From: a virus
Virus record (IMG/VR): IMGVR_UViG_3300025585_000032
Span: 62,001 to 126,000 of that record
Reading direction: 5' to 3' (one strand)
Length of the DNA: 64,000 bases
Numbering within the stretch: the first letter of the stretch is position 1; the number at the start of each line of letters is the position of its first letter. Of the stretch, positions 19,801 to 27,794 are shown one piece after another. The notes under the pieces were generated by a model. That model saw nothing but the letters and a program-made list of their open reading frames with translations. It was not told where the DNA came from and did not search any database. A program made the translations under genes and the position numbers.

Positions 19801-20700
19801 GAAAACAATCATATAGATCCTAATGCAAACAATTTTACCATTGCATTCCTAAATGCAAATGTTCGTTCAACTAATATCATACTTAATAATACACCAGTAT
19901 CAAGTTGGATAAAATCATCATATGATCAAGCAAATACGGCAAGAGATTTAGGAAATACATCTACTATAAACGGTGGTGCATCATACGATCAAGCAAATAC
20001 AGCAAGAACACACGCCAATGGTGCATTTGGTCAAGCCAATGTAACTGCTGCTATAGCAAATGCAGCATTTGATAAGGCCAATTTAGCGTCAACAATTGCA
20101 TCTGCATCATTTGATCAAGCAAATACAGCAAGAACACATGCTAATGGTGCATTTGGTCAAGCCAATGTAACTGCTGCTATAGCAAACGCGGCATTTGATA
20201 AGGCTAATTCTGGATCAACAATTGCATCTGCATCATACGATCAAGCAAATACAGCAAGAACACACGCCAATGGTGCATTTGGTCAAGCCAATCTAGCATT
20301 TGATCGTGCAAATACGGCTAATCTACTTCCAGTTCAGAAGTCGGGTACTATAATTGGAACTAGAAATGCCCTAAACTTTATTGAAGGCGGAAATGTAACG
20401 TTAACGATTACTGATGATAGTATCGGCAATAGGATCAATGTTACAGTAGCAGCTGCCGGTGGTGGCGGAACTTCTACAAATTCTGTCGTGTTTATTTCGG
20501 ATACGGCACCAAGTGATGTTGCAAACGGAACACTATGGTGGAATTCAGATGATGGCTCACTATATATTAAATATCCAGATAGTAATAGCACTCAATGGGT
20601 TGTTACGTCTTCTGGTGGTGATGGTGGTGGCGGTAGCAGTGGTGGCGGTGGAGTCACTACAGGTAAAGCAATAGCAATGGCAATAGTTTTCGGAGGATAA
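16900..20700 (+). CDS. Giant repetitive tail fibre (1266 aa)
   Basis: The longest fibre of the cluster. It has about 50 copies of a 14-residue alanine/asparagine unit (AFDQANTARTHANG, AFGQANVTAAIANA and similar), which I read as a long trimeric helical shaft. Two nearly identical globular islands of about 125 residues (from about 17374 and about 19549), each beginning SGNLTISGNTVFNN and containing YRIDDPLIYLAANNYTADLV, interrupt the shaft. The C-terminal end holds FISDTAPSDVANGTLWWNS and a YIKYPDSNSTQWVV strand, a module reused in the fibres at 22286 and 27795, then a Gly-rich tail. Perfect tandem DNA repeats show recent expansion. Confidence 0.8.
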   Translation: MALLKDGTRIFGTLNVNTEIVVSNTSILATVNSVFILANNTNTITISSFSKANSAFDIGNAAFNQANTSYNVSNSAFDKANVSTSIASAAFNAANSASGGSITDAYDQANTARNQANAAYDAANNFSAITSSSFDKANSAITVAISSYDYANTRLSANGGTIFGSLIVSGNLTISGNTVFNNVQSYRIDDPLIYLAANNYTADLVDIGFIANYVNTTGSNVHTGLMRDAGSKEYYLFQGYDQEPQNNHIDPSGNNFTIAFLNANVRSTNIILNGINVSSILISSYDQANIARSHANAAFVNSNSSGIIASASFDQANVSRTHANGAFGQANVTAAIANAAFDKANLASTIASASYDQANTASLAFNKANDSSLISSSAFNQANTARDQSNTFSIVAQAAFNQANTDLLIANLAFDKANSASVISSAAFGQANTATDNAAGSLIVAIAAFDKANLASANAGTELATAAYNQANTARLHANGAFANANSAGIIASAAFDAANAAGSSATVAAAFDKANSANIIASAAFDAANAAGSSATVAAAFDKANSANIIASNAYDKANTVNTTADSAYAQSNTARSHANGAFANANSAGIIASAAFDAANTSSTIAYASFDQANVSRSHANGAFGQANVTAAIANAAFDKSNAASTIGSAAFDQANTARNLANTSTVNGGASFDQANTARDQANAASTIGSAAFDQANTARTHANGAFGQANVTAAIANAAFDKANSGSTIASASFDQANTARDLANTSTVNGGASYDQANTARDQANTARTHANSAFDKANSGSTISSASYDQANTARTHANGAFGQANVTAAIANAAFDQANTARTQANTARTHANGAFGQANVTAAIANAAFNKANTANTIAVLAYDHANIKLNISGGIITGDLTVSGNLTISGNTVFNNVTTYRIDDPLIYLAANNYTADLVDIGFIANYVNTTGSNVHTGLMRDAGSKEYYLFFGYDKEPENNHIDPNANNFTIAFLNANVRSTNIILNNTPVSSWIKSSYDQANTARDLGNTSTINGGASYDQANTARTHANGAFGQANVTAAIANAAFDKANLASTIASASFDQANTARTHANGAFGQANVTAAIANAAFDKANSGSTIASASYDQANTARTHANGAFGQANLAFDRANTANLLPVQKSGTIIGTRNALNFIEGGNVTLTITDDSIGNRINVTVAAAGGGGTSTNSVVFISDTAPSDVANGTLWWNSDDGSLYIKYPDSNSTQWVVTSSGGDGGGGSSGGGGVTTGKAIAMAIVFGG
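17491..17585 (+). repeat. 95-bp direct repeat, copy 1
   Basis: Identical base for base, by eye, to 19660-19754 within the same fibre gene. It encodes the core of the duplicated globular island. Confidence 0.85.
18367..18546 (+). repeat. Two perfect tandem 90-bp copies
   Basis: 18367-18456 and 18457-18546 are identical, each coding 30 residues (two FDKAN-type units), followed by the first bases of a third copy. Perfect identity, including third codon positions, indicates very recent duplication by slippage or unequal recombination. Confidence 0.9.
19660..19754 (+). repeat. 95-bp direct repeat, copy 2
   Basis: Second copy of 17491-17585, spaced 2169 bases downstream in the same reading frame. 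The flanking bases differ mainly at synonymous positions, so part of the duplicated island has been homogenised. Confidence 0.85.
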
Positions 20701-20703
20701 TAT

Positions 20704-21063
20704 ATGGCGGCGCCAAATATAGTAAATGTAGCAACAATAAATGGTAAAACTGCGGTGGCTAATGTGTCTACTATTGCAGCCGATATTGTAACCAATTCTG
20801 CTGCCAGTGGTAAAGTTTTCAAGATAAATTCATTGGTTGTTTCAAACATTGATGGTTCAGCAGCTGCGGATATAACTGCAAGTGTATACAGATCTACTGT
20901 AGAATATAAACTTGCACACACAATTGCAGTACCAGCTGATGCTGCATTGGTTGTAATATCTAAAGACACATCAATTTATTTGGAAGAAGGTGATTCAATT
21001 AGATTAACTGCTAGTGCAAATGGTGATTTGCAAGCTGTATGTTCTTATGAGGAAATTAGCTGA
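20704..21063 (+). CDS. Small beta-sandwich structural protein
   Basis: 119 residues. Alternating strands (VFKINSLVVSNIDGSAAADI, YKLAHTIAVPADAALVVI) ending with LEEGDSIRLTASANGDLQAV give the pattern of a small jelly-roll or Ig-like virion protein widespread in marine T4-like phages. It follows the giant fibre by three bases and overlaps the LamG protein by one base, so it is part of the same fibre operon. Exact role unknown. Confidence 0.6.
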   Translation: MAAPNIVNVATINGKTAVANVSTIAADIVTNSAASGKVFKINSLVVSNIDGSAAADITASVYRSTVEYKLAHTIAVPADAALVVISKDTSIYLEEGDSIRLTASANGDLQAVCSYEEIS

Positions 21064-21851
21064 TGCGTAATAACTCAGGAATTATTGGTTCAAGACAAAC
21101 TCCTTCTACATCTGCTGCTTCTGGTTTTTTTTCTTTAATTGATCAACAGGTAATTCGTGGCGCAGGGCTTTGGCCGTCAGCGCCGTCACAAGATCCTGCA
21201 TACAGCATTTTTTTTGATGGTACTGCCGATTGGATAGAATTTCCGGCATCAGGTGATTTTGCTAAAGATACTTTTTTTGGTTCGGGAAAAACATTTACTA
21301 TTGAAACCTGGATCTACCCTACGTCTTTGGTTACTGCAACAAATTATGCTAGCATAGTACTTGGAGATGGAGCCCCTACCAGTTTTCAAATGTGTTGGAG
21401 TGTAGGCATGAGTGATGCCAGAAAACCACATTTTTTCTGGTATGATGGTAGTTCTAGATCTGCATCTGTTAGCACAGCACTTACTTTAAACACCTGGACA
21501 CATTTGGCTTGGGTGGCATCGGCGGGTTCGGTATCTATCTACGTCAATGGAGTTAGCCAGGCTCTTACGGGAACTACATCATTAACCAATGCCAGTGAAA
21601 CTATAAAAATGGAGATTGGTGTAGATCGTAGCCAAACTTGGGCCGGGTATCTATCCAATCTGCGAGCTGTCAGAGGAACTGCAATATATACCAGTAATTT
21701 TACACCACCAACTACAACTCTTCAAGCAGTAACAGGTACTTCATTACTATTAGGAACAACTAATTCGTTAACTGACGCAAGTTCACCACCAAAAACGCTT
21801 ACGATTCAGGGTCAGGTTGCCATTTCAGCAAATGTTGTTCCATGGGTTTAG
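21063..21851 (+). CDS. LamG/concanavalin-like lectin domain protein
   Basis: 262 residues. From about residue 45 a full LamG-type sandwich is visible: YSIFFDGTADWIEFP, then FTIETWIYPTSLV, LNTWTHLAWVASAGSVSIYV with NGVSQ, and WAGYLSNLRAVRGTAIYTSN. Such domains on phage fibres bind carbohydrates or other surface ligands. Coupled translationally (TGATG) to the gene before it; followed by a chaperone-like gene, a common adhesin-plus-chaperone pair. Confidence 0.75.
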   Translation: MRNNSGIIGSRQTPSTSAASGFFSLIDQQVIRGAGLWPSAPSQDPAYSIFFDGTADWIEFPASGDFAKDTFFGSGKTFTIETWIYPTSLVTATNYASIVLGDGAPTSFQMCWSVGMSDARKPHFFWYDGSSRSASVSTALTLNTWTHLAWVASAGSVSIYVNGVSQALTGTTSLTNASETIKMEIGVDRSQTWAGYLSNLRAVRGTAIYTSNFTPPTTTLQAVTGTSLLLGTTNSLTDASSPPKTLTIQGQVAISANVVPWV

Positions 21852-21860
21852 GAGTAAAAA

Positions 21861-22280
21861 ATGTATTACACAAAAAATGGCGAATATCCAAAACTACTAC
21901 CAAATAGAATAAGATTGTTAAACGGTCAAACTAGAACTTTGCCTTTTACCGAAGAAGACATTAGTTTTGCTGGTTATAGATTAGTAGATCCACCGCCAAA
22001 CGTAGATATTTCACAAAAACTAGAATGGACAGGTGTCAATTGGTTAGTATCAAACAAGTCACAGCAAGAAATTGACTCTCATTGGAATGAAGTAAGAAGA
22101 CAACGTGATGAAAAAATCAAAGAAGTTGAATGGCGTTACAATAGATTTTATAGACATGAAAGATTAGGTCTTGCTCAAGTTGATTCTATACAAAATCTAG
22201 ATGCATATGTACAGGCTTTGGCAGATATTACGAAACAAGAAAATCCTTTTAGCATAGTTTGGCCGAGTTTACAGGATTGA
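21861..22280 (+). CDS. Tail fibre assembly chaperone-like protein
   Basis: 139 residues. The C-terminal part shows the Phage_tail_APC-like pattern: HWNEVRRQRDEKIKEVEWRY, a RHERLG turn, then LDAYVQALADITKQENPF and a WPSL end, comparable to the W..vR..R....D......YR..L.dI...P pattern of tail assembly chaperones. It would bind the C-terminal tip of a fibre (most likely the LamG protein just upstream) during trimerisation. RBS is the GGAGT before the ATG. Confidence 0.6.
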   Translation: MYYTKNGEYPKLLPNRIRLLNGQTRTLPFTEEDISFAGYRLVDPPPNVDISQKLEWTGVNWLVSNKSQQEIDSHWNEVRRQRDEKIKEVEWRYNRFYRHERLGLAQVDSIQNLDAYVQALADITKQENPFSIVWPSLQD

Positions 22281-22285
22281 CATAG

Positions 22286-23509
22286 ATGGCAATTAATTTT
22301 CCTAATTCACCAATAGCAGGAGAGTATTTTGTAACTGGTAATTTGACATACCAGTATACAGGAACAGTTTGGGTATCAGTAAATACAAAGACAAACAATG
22401 CTTTCAATCAAGCAAATACTGCATTTGATAAAGCAAATACTGCAAATGTAATTGCGTCGGCTGCTTTTAATAAAGCGAATGGTGCTGCTCAACTATCATT
22501 TACTACTATAGTTGCAAATGGCACATCACTTGTAGCTGATTCTAACGCAGACACATTGACAATTAGAACGACAGGAAACGTTGCCATAACTGCCGACGCA
22601 TCTGGTGACAATCTAACATTTGATTTGACAACTACTGGTGTTACTGCTACCACATATGGTAATGCAACAATAATACCTGTTATTACAGTTGATTCACGCG
22701 GTCGTTTAACTTCTGTAAGCAATGTTACAGTTGTTAGTTCTACACCAACAAATTCAATAGTATACGTTTCTGATACAGCACCAAGTGGTGTTTCAAATGG
22801 TACTCTGTGGTGGAATTCAAATAGTGCTACCCTATACATAAACTATGGAGATGGAGATACAACGCAATGGATCTCAACATCTGAAGGTGCTTTTGGTACT
22901 ATAACAATTAGTTCAAATGCAATTGCTGTTGCCGCATTTGATAAAGCAAATGCCGCGGTATTGAAAACAGGAAATACCATGACAGGAAATCTTGTCATGT
23001 CGAGTGCAAACATTGCTTTTGCTACGTCAGTCAATAATGGTATATACTGGAATGGCACTTCGTTTATTCATTCACCAGAGGCAAATGTATTAATATTTGG
23101 AACTTCTGCAGTTGAAGATTTTCGTATTGATTCTAACGGAAATTTAAATGTTGCAGTTGGTTTGTATGTTACAGGTACAGTTAGTGATTCAAAAGCAAAT
23201 GTTTTATCACAAACATTGTCTGATAGCGCATCAATTTCATGGGATGCATCTTTAGGTAGAATAGCAATAGTAACATTGGGTGGCGCAAGAACGCTTGCAA
23301 ACGCAACCAATATTCGTGTGGGCACATACGTTCTTAAAGTACAACAAAATACTACTGGTAATAGCACTTTGACTTTTGGAACACAATATAAGTTTACTGC
23401 AAACGTAACACCAACTTTGACATCGGCTGCAAATAGTGTAGATATATTTTCGTTTGTTTGTGATGGAACAAATATGTATGGCGCAATGATACCAGATGTT
23501 AGATCATAA
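22286..23509 (+). CDS. Tail fibre with shared NGTLWW and C-terminal modules
   Basis: 407 residues. The N-terminus AINFPNSPIAGEYFVTGNLT is shared with 23521 and 27795 and probably the docking domain. It contains FDKAN repeats, the SDTAPSGVSNGTLWWNS module, a VLKTGNTMTGNLVMS segment with YWNGTSFIHSPEAN, and the C-terminal ISWDASLGRIAIVTLGG domain ending YGAMIPDVRS. The modules recur in different combinations across the cluster, which points to domain shuffling. Confidence 0.7.
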   Translation: MAINFPNSPIAGEYFVTGNLTYQYTGTVWVSVNTKTNNAFNQANTAFDKANTANVIASAAFNKANGAAQLSFTTIVANGTSLVADSNADTLTIRTTGNVAITADASGDNLTFDLTTTGVTATTYGNATIIPVITVDSRGRLTSVSNVTVVSSTPTNSIVYVSDTAPSGVSNGTLWWNSNSATLYINYGDGDTTQWISTSEGAFGTITISSNAIAVAAFDKANAAVLKTGNTMTGNLVMSSANIAFATSVNNGIYWNGTSFIHSPEANVLIFGTSAVEDFRIDSNGNLNVAVGLYVTGTVSDSKANVLSQTLSDSASISWDASLGRIAIVTLGGARTLANATNIRVGTYVLKVQQNTTGNSTLTFGTQYKFTANVTPTLTSAANSVDIFSFVCDGTNMYGAMIPDVRS

Positions 23510-23520
23510 TAGGTAAAAAA

Positions 23521-24255
23521 ATGGCAATCAATTTTCCCAATTCACCAAACGTCGGAGATGTTTTTACAGTCAATGATTTGCAATATGAGTGGAATGGATC
23601 CGCATGGATTTCAATCAATTTAGTTCTACAATCCTCATTTGATAAAGCAAACTCAGCTAATATTTCTGCTGATGCTGCTGTAAAAAAAGTTGGCAATACC
23701 ATGACAGGAAATCTTGTCATGTCAGGTGCCAATATTGCATTTGTTGATGCAACTAATTCTGGAATATATTGGAGTGGAACTGGTTCTTCTTTTATACATT
23801 CACCATTAGCAAATACGTTAGTATTTGGTACAGCATTTGCTGAAGATATGAGATTAGATTCTAGTGGTAGACTTGGTATTGGAGTATCTTCTCCTCGCTC
23901 AAAATTTGACATCATAGGCGCTGCTGCTGGCGGCGTAACTACATTGACTGATGGCGCAACGATTACACCAGACTTTGCATCAAATAACAGCTTTACAGTA
24001 ACATTGGGCGGTAATAGAACATTGGCAAATGCAACAAATACGACTATAGGTCAATCTGGTGTGATATATGTTGCACAAGATGGCACTGGTAGTAGAACAT
24101 TATCGTTTGGGCTAGCATACAAGTTTGTGGATAATTCAGCACCAACATTGACAACGACTGCAAATGCTGTTGATGCGATCATATATTCTGTGCGTACAAC
24201 GAATTCATATGTATGTCAAGTTCTATTGAATGTTGGTAATATAAATGATACTTGA
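23521..24255 (+). CDS. Short tail fibre paralogue
   Basis: 244 residues. Same N-terminus (AINFPNSPNVGDVFTVNDLQ) as 22286 but without the NGTLWW module; keeps the NTMTGNLVMSGANIAF and FIHSPLANTLVFGT blocks and a diverged C-terminal domain (FTVTLGGNRTLANATNT). The C-terminus no longer ends in the PDV motif. It looks like a shortened copy of its upstream neighbour. RBS AGGTAAAAA. Confidence 0.65.
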   Translation: MAINFPNSPNVGDVFTVNDLQYEWNGSAWISINLVLQSSFDKANSANISADAAVKKVGNTMTGNLVMSGANIAFVDATNSGIYWSGTGSSFIHSPLANTLVFGTAFAEDMRLDSSGRLGIGVSSPRSKFDIIGAAAGGVTTLTDGATITPDFASNNSFTVTLGGNRTLANATNTTIGQSGVIYVAQDGTGSRTLSFGLAYKFVDNSAPTLTTTANAVDAIIYSVRTTNSYVCQVLLNVGNINDT

Positions 24256-24264
24256 GGTTATGAA

Positions 24265-27200
24265 ATGATTCCGGGCAGTGTTCATCCTCTTCTTGCAGGT
24301 GGAACGAGTTATTCTATAGCATATTCAATGCGTTTTAGACCAGGCAGTAGTGTTTTGTCTAGAAGTTTGGCTGCAAGTGGAAATCTTGATAAATGGACAT
24401 GGAGTTGTTGGATCAAGCGAGGTGGTCCTTTTGCAACTTTTTATCCTTTATTAGCTGGAACAATAGGTGGAAGCACATATTATCAATCTGTTTTTGGTAT
24501 AAATTCATCAGATCAACTTTGGTATTATCAATTTACAAATGCTGTTGGTTACTATGTAAACGTAACAAGCACTGGAGTTTTACGGGATCCATCAGCTTGG
24601 TATCATATCGTTTTGAAGTATGATCGTCTTGGATCAAATATGGTGGCTTGGGTAAACAATCAAGAATATATAAACACATCTTCATATACCACAACAGTTC
24701 AGTATATAAATTCTTCTTCAGCCACTCAATATTATGGTAACTACACATATCAGAGTAATCCTGGCGGTGTTTATGATGGCTATATGTCTGATTTACATTT
24801 CATTGATAATCAAGCATTGACGCCGTCTTCTTTTGCTGAAACAGATCCCGTAACTGGTGTTTGGAGACCAAAAAAATATCTTGGAACTTATACAGGAACA
24901 AGTCATAGACTAGAGTTTGCAAATAGTTCAAACTTTGGCGTAGACACCAGCGGAAATGCAAACAATTGGACTCAAAGTGCTGGTGTTGCATCAACTGATC
25001 AAATGACTGATACACCCACATTGAATTATGCTATTTTAAACGTTGTAGATAAAGGTACTAGCATAACAACAGCGAATGGTAATTTACAAGTAAAAAATTC
25101 TAGTGGTGGTTCCTTTGAAAGAATAAGATCGTCTATTGGTATGACCACAGGAAAATGGTATGCTGAGTTTGTAATTAATTCAGAAGGTAATCCGAGTAGA
25201 ATTCAGTCAGGTTTAATGTCGGGTTCGGCCAGTATTACTATAAGTTATCTTGGCAACGGCGATGCTCTATCCTGGTCAATATTGGAAAGCGTCGGAAGTC
25301 TTTATAAAATAACTAATAGTACTACAACATTGTATGTTTCTGGAGGAACTTTAGATCCTGGAGATATACACATGTTAGCCTATGACGCGGATGCTGGAAA
25401 ATTTTGGTACGGAAAAAATGGCTCTTGGTTTGCTAGTGGAAATCCCGCCGCAGGAACTAATGAAATGTTTTCTGGTGTTTCTGTTTCAGGTCAAGCCATA
25501 TTTTTTGCATCAAGTGCTTATAATACATCGGACTCTGGTACTTGGAATTTTGGTCAAAGACCCTTCGTTTATACCCCACCAACAGGATTTGTGGCACTAA
25601 ATTCAAATAATCTTTTAGCACCAACAATCAAAAAAGGCAATACATATTTTGATGTAATCACATATACAGGTAATGGATCAACATCAAATGTTAGTATTAC
25701 AGGTACAGCTTTTACACCAGATTTTATTTGGTTCAAGAGAAGAAATTCAACAACGAATGGTGATCATGTAATAATAGACAGTTCACGTTTTAGTGGATTG
25801 ACTGCAGCAAATACATTTATTTCTAATACAGGATTGAATTGGGCTGGTGATACTGCAAATTGGCAATGGGGTATTGACACAGCAAATTCTGGTGTGAGAG
25901 GTGGCGGATCTCTTGGAACAAATGTAAGAACTGGCATATATTATGATGTTGATATTGATGCAAATACTCCATTTGAAGTTGAATATCAATTAAGAGGTAT
26001 TGACGCAGCAAATTCTGCGGGTATAGTTGCAATTTATAGAAAAGAAGATCAGGGAAATATAGGAACTACCGGTAATCGCTTTGCATTAGGCATGTTTTCT
26101 CAAACATCTACTCATTGGGTCGGTGGTGTAGATCCTGCGCCAACTATTGGACTTTCATTTCAGCATTCAAGTACACCAGCGGCTGAAGCAGCTGAAGAAA
26201 AGTACGCAAATGTTGTCTCGTTGACATCAAATGTCGCAACGACTAACGTGTTTGTACTTACTCGCGAAGCCGATGGTAACTTGAGAGCGTATAGAACAAA
26301 CTCATCCGGAAATCGTATTTTGGTCAAGACACATTATGAAAAAACAAATTCAGCAATGAGGGTTGCCATAGGATCTGGTTCAGAAGGTAATTTCTTAGGT
26401 CTTCAATATCTAAAAATAAATCTAGTTGGTGCAAGTTCTACGGCCACAAGATATTCTTCTCAATACACAAATCTTACTACATTTGACAAGATTGAAGAAG
26501 AGTTTGTTTCATTTAACTCAAATGGATTTACAATTAAAAATAATGGAATTAATGCTGCAGCTGATGGTGCTAGAATAACTTCACGATTAAATATAAACAC
26601 AGCAACTATGGTGTCGTGGGCATGGAAAAAAAGTCCTACATCAGGATTTGACATTGTCACATATACGGGAACTGGGGCAAACACAAATGTAAGTCATTCT
26701 CTTGGTGTTGCACCATCAATGATAATTGTCAAACAACGCGCATCAAATACAACAACTAATTGGGCTGTTTGGCACACCAGCATTGCAAACACAAATTATC
26801 TTTTGTTGAATGGCACTGCTGCAGCAGCCGCGGGAGCGACATATTGGAATAATATAACTGCAAATTCTACAACGTTTAGTCTAGGTACTCATCTTGATGT
26901 AAATTTCAATAATGCCAGATATGTTGCTTATCTTTGGTCTGAGGTTGCAGGATTTAGTAGATTTGGATCATATGTTGGAAATAATAGTACAGATGGTCCG
27001 TTTGTTTGGTGTGGATTTAGACCAAGATTTTTACTTCTTCGCACAAACGCATTGGCAAATTGGGTTTTAGTTGATGCTGTAAGAAGTACAACAAATCCTA
27101 TATCATTGTCTCTACAAGCCGATAACACTACTGTAGAGACAAGTTTCGCATATTTAGATATTTTATCTAATGGATTTAAAATTAAAAGTACATCTGGTGG

Positions 27201-27279
27201 CGGAATAAATTCAGCATCAACAACAACATTTTTTGCAGCATTTGCTGAGACACCATTCAAATATGCAAGAGCAAGATAA
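24265..27279 (+). CDS. Large multidomain adhesin (LamG, SPRY-like, DUF7483-like)
   Basis: 1004 residues. A LamG-like domain (about 20-190: WTWSCWIKRGG, WYHIVLKYDR, GYMSDLHFIDNQALTPS) is followed by a SPRY-like domain (about 285-415: GKWYAEFVINSEGNPSRIQS, then GDIHMLAYDADAGKFWYGKN). A middle beta domain covers about residues 540-740. Near the C-terminus is a block of the type GFDIVTYTGTGANTNVSHSL with PSMIIVKQRAS, typical of DUF7483 domains of phage tail proteins, partly repeated at about residue 465. It probably acts as a multivalent surface-binding fibre or spike. Confidence 0.65.
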   Translation: MIPGSVHPLLAGGTSYSIAYSMRFRPGSSVLSRSLAASGNLDKWTWSCWIKRGGPFATFYPLLAGTIGGSTYYQSVFGINSSDQLWYYQFTNAVGYYVNVTSTGVLRDPSAWYHIVLKYDRLGSNMVAWVNNQEYINTSSYTTTVQYINSSSATQYYGNYTYQSNPGGVYDGYMSDLHFIDNQALTPSSFAETDPVTGVWRPKKYLGTYTGTSHRLEFANSSNFGVDTSGNANNWTQSAGVASTDQMTDTPTLNYAILNVVDKGTSITTANGNLQVKNSSGGSFERIRSSIGMTTGKWYAEFVINSEGNPSRIQSGLMSGSASITISYLGNGDALSWSILESVGSLYKITNSTTTLYVSGGTLDPGDIHMLAYDADAGKFWYGKNGSWFASGNPAAGTNEMFSGVSVSGQAIFFASSAYNTSDSGTWNFGQRPFVYTPPTGFVALNSNNLLAPTIKKGNTYFDVITYTGNGSTSNVSITGTAFTPDFIWFKRRNSTTNGDHVIIDSSRFSGLTAANTFISNTGLNWAGDTANWQWGIDTANSGVRGGGSLGTNVRTGIYYDVDIDANTPFEVEYQLRGIDAANSAGIVAIYRKEDQGNIGTTGNRFALGMFSQTSTHWVGGVDPAPTIGLSFQHSSTPAAEAAEEKYANVVSLTSNVATTNVFVLTREADGNLRAYRTNSSGNRILVKTHYEKTNSAMRVAIGSGSEGNFLGLQYLKINLVGASSTATRYSSQYTNLTTFDKIEEEFVSFNSNGFTIKNNGINAAADGARITSRLNINTATMVSWAWKKSPTSGFDIVTYTGTGANTNVSHSLGVAPSMIIVKQRASNTTTNWAVWHTSIANTNYLLLNGTAAAAAGATYWNNITANSTTFSLGTHLDVNFNNARYVAYLWSEVAGFSRFGSYVGNNSTDGPFVWCGFRPRFLLLRTNALANWVLVDAVRSTTNPISLSLQADNTTVETSFAYLDILSNGFKIKSTSGGGINSASTTTFFAAFAETPFKYARAR

Positions 27280-27290
27280 AAACAATTCAT

Positions 27291-27298
27291 TATAAATA
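27291..27298 (+). promoter_or_regulatory. Late promoter TATAAATA
   Basis: Exact T4-type late element in the short gap before the gene at 27323, placed 24 bases before its ATG. It would drive the last fibre set (27323-29589). Confidence 0.65.
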
Positions 27299-27322
27299 TA
27301 AAAAGAAATAAAAAGGTAAAAT

Positions 27323-27778
27323 ATGTTTGTATTAGATGGAAAACCGCTACAAGTTGATGTTCCTTTCATACACAATGGTATTCAATATCCAGCAAATTGG
27401 CTAAGACTTACCACATGGGAAGAAAAATCAGCAATTGGTATTACTGAAGTTTCAGATCCTGTAAGACCCGATGATCGCTTTTATTATGTTAGTATGCAAG
27501 GTGATCCTGTACCAAAAGACCTAGATTCATTGAAAGAAACTTTTAAAAACCAAGTAAATACTACTACATACGCAATATTACAAACAACTGATTGGTATGT
27601 AATTAGAAAGCAAGAAACAGGAGTTGAAATACCAGAAAAGATTGCAACTCATAGAAGTGCTGTTAGAGCTGCTTCAGAAGCAAACAAAACTGCGCTAAAC
27701 GCAGCAACGAATCTAGAAGAGTTTATTGCTGCCGTTGAACAGATATATTCATCTTGGCCTGTTTTAGAACCAAAGTAA
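27323..27778 (+). CDS. Tail assembly chaperone-like protein
   Basis: 151 residues. The N-terminal half (FIHNGIQYPANWLRLTTWEE, DDRFYYVS) has the layout of chaperones whose first domain mimics the fibre; the C-terminal half is helical with ATHRSAVRAASEANKTALNA, TNLEEFIAAVEQIYSSWP. Similar in plan to 21861, though sequences differ strongly. It lies just downstream of the 1004-residue adhesin and could serve it, but it has its own late promoter. Family assignment is tentative. Confidence 0.5.
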   Translation: MFVLDGKPLQVDVPFIHNGIQYPANWLRLTTWEEKSAIGITEVSDPVRPDDRFYYVSMQGDPVPKDLDSLKETFKNQVNTTTYAILQTTDWYVIRKQETGVEIPEKIATHRSAVRAASEANKTALNAATNLEEFIAAVEQIYSSWPVLEPK

Positions 27779-27794
27779 AAAAGAAAAATGACAC

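Noticed and set aside
14845-20700. CRISPR-like array
   Set aside because: The repeats are in frame, coding, contiguous and of 14-residue periodicity without unique spacers of even length.
24265-27279. Two separate genes fused by error in the 1004-residue adhesin
   Set aside because: No stop, RBS or internal start is evident at domain borders, and domains of this type are commonly concatenated in phage spikes.
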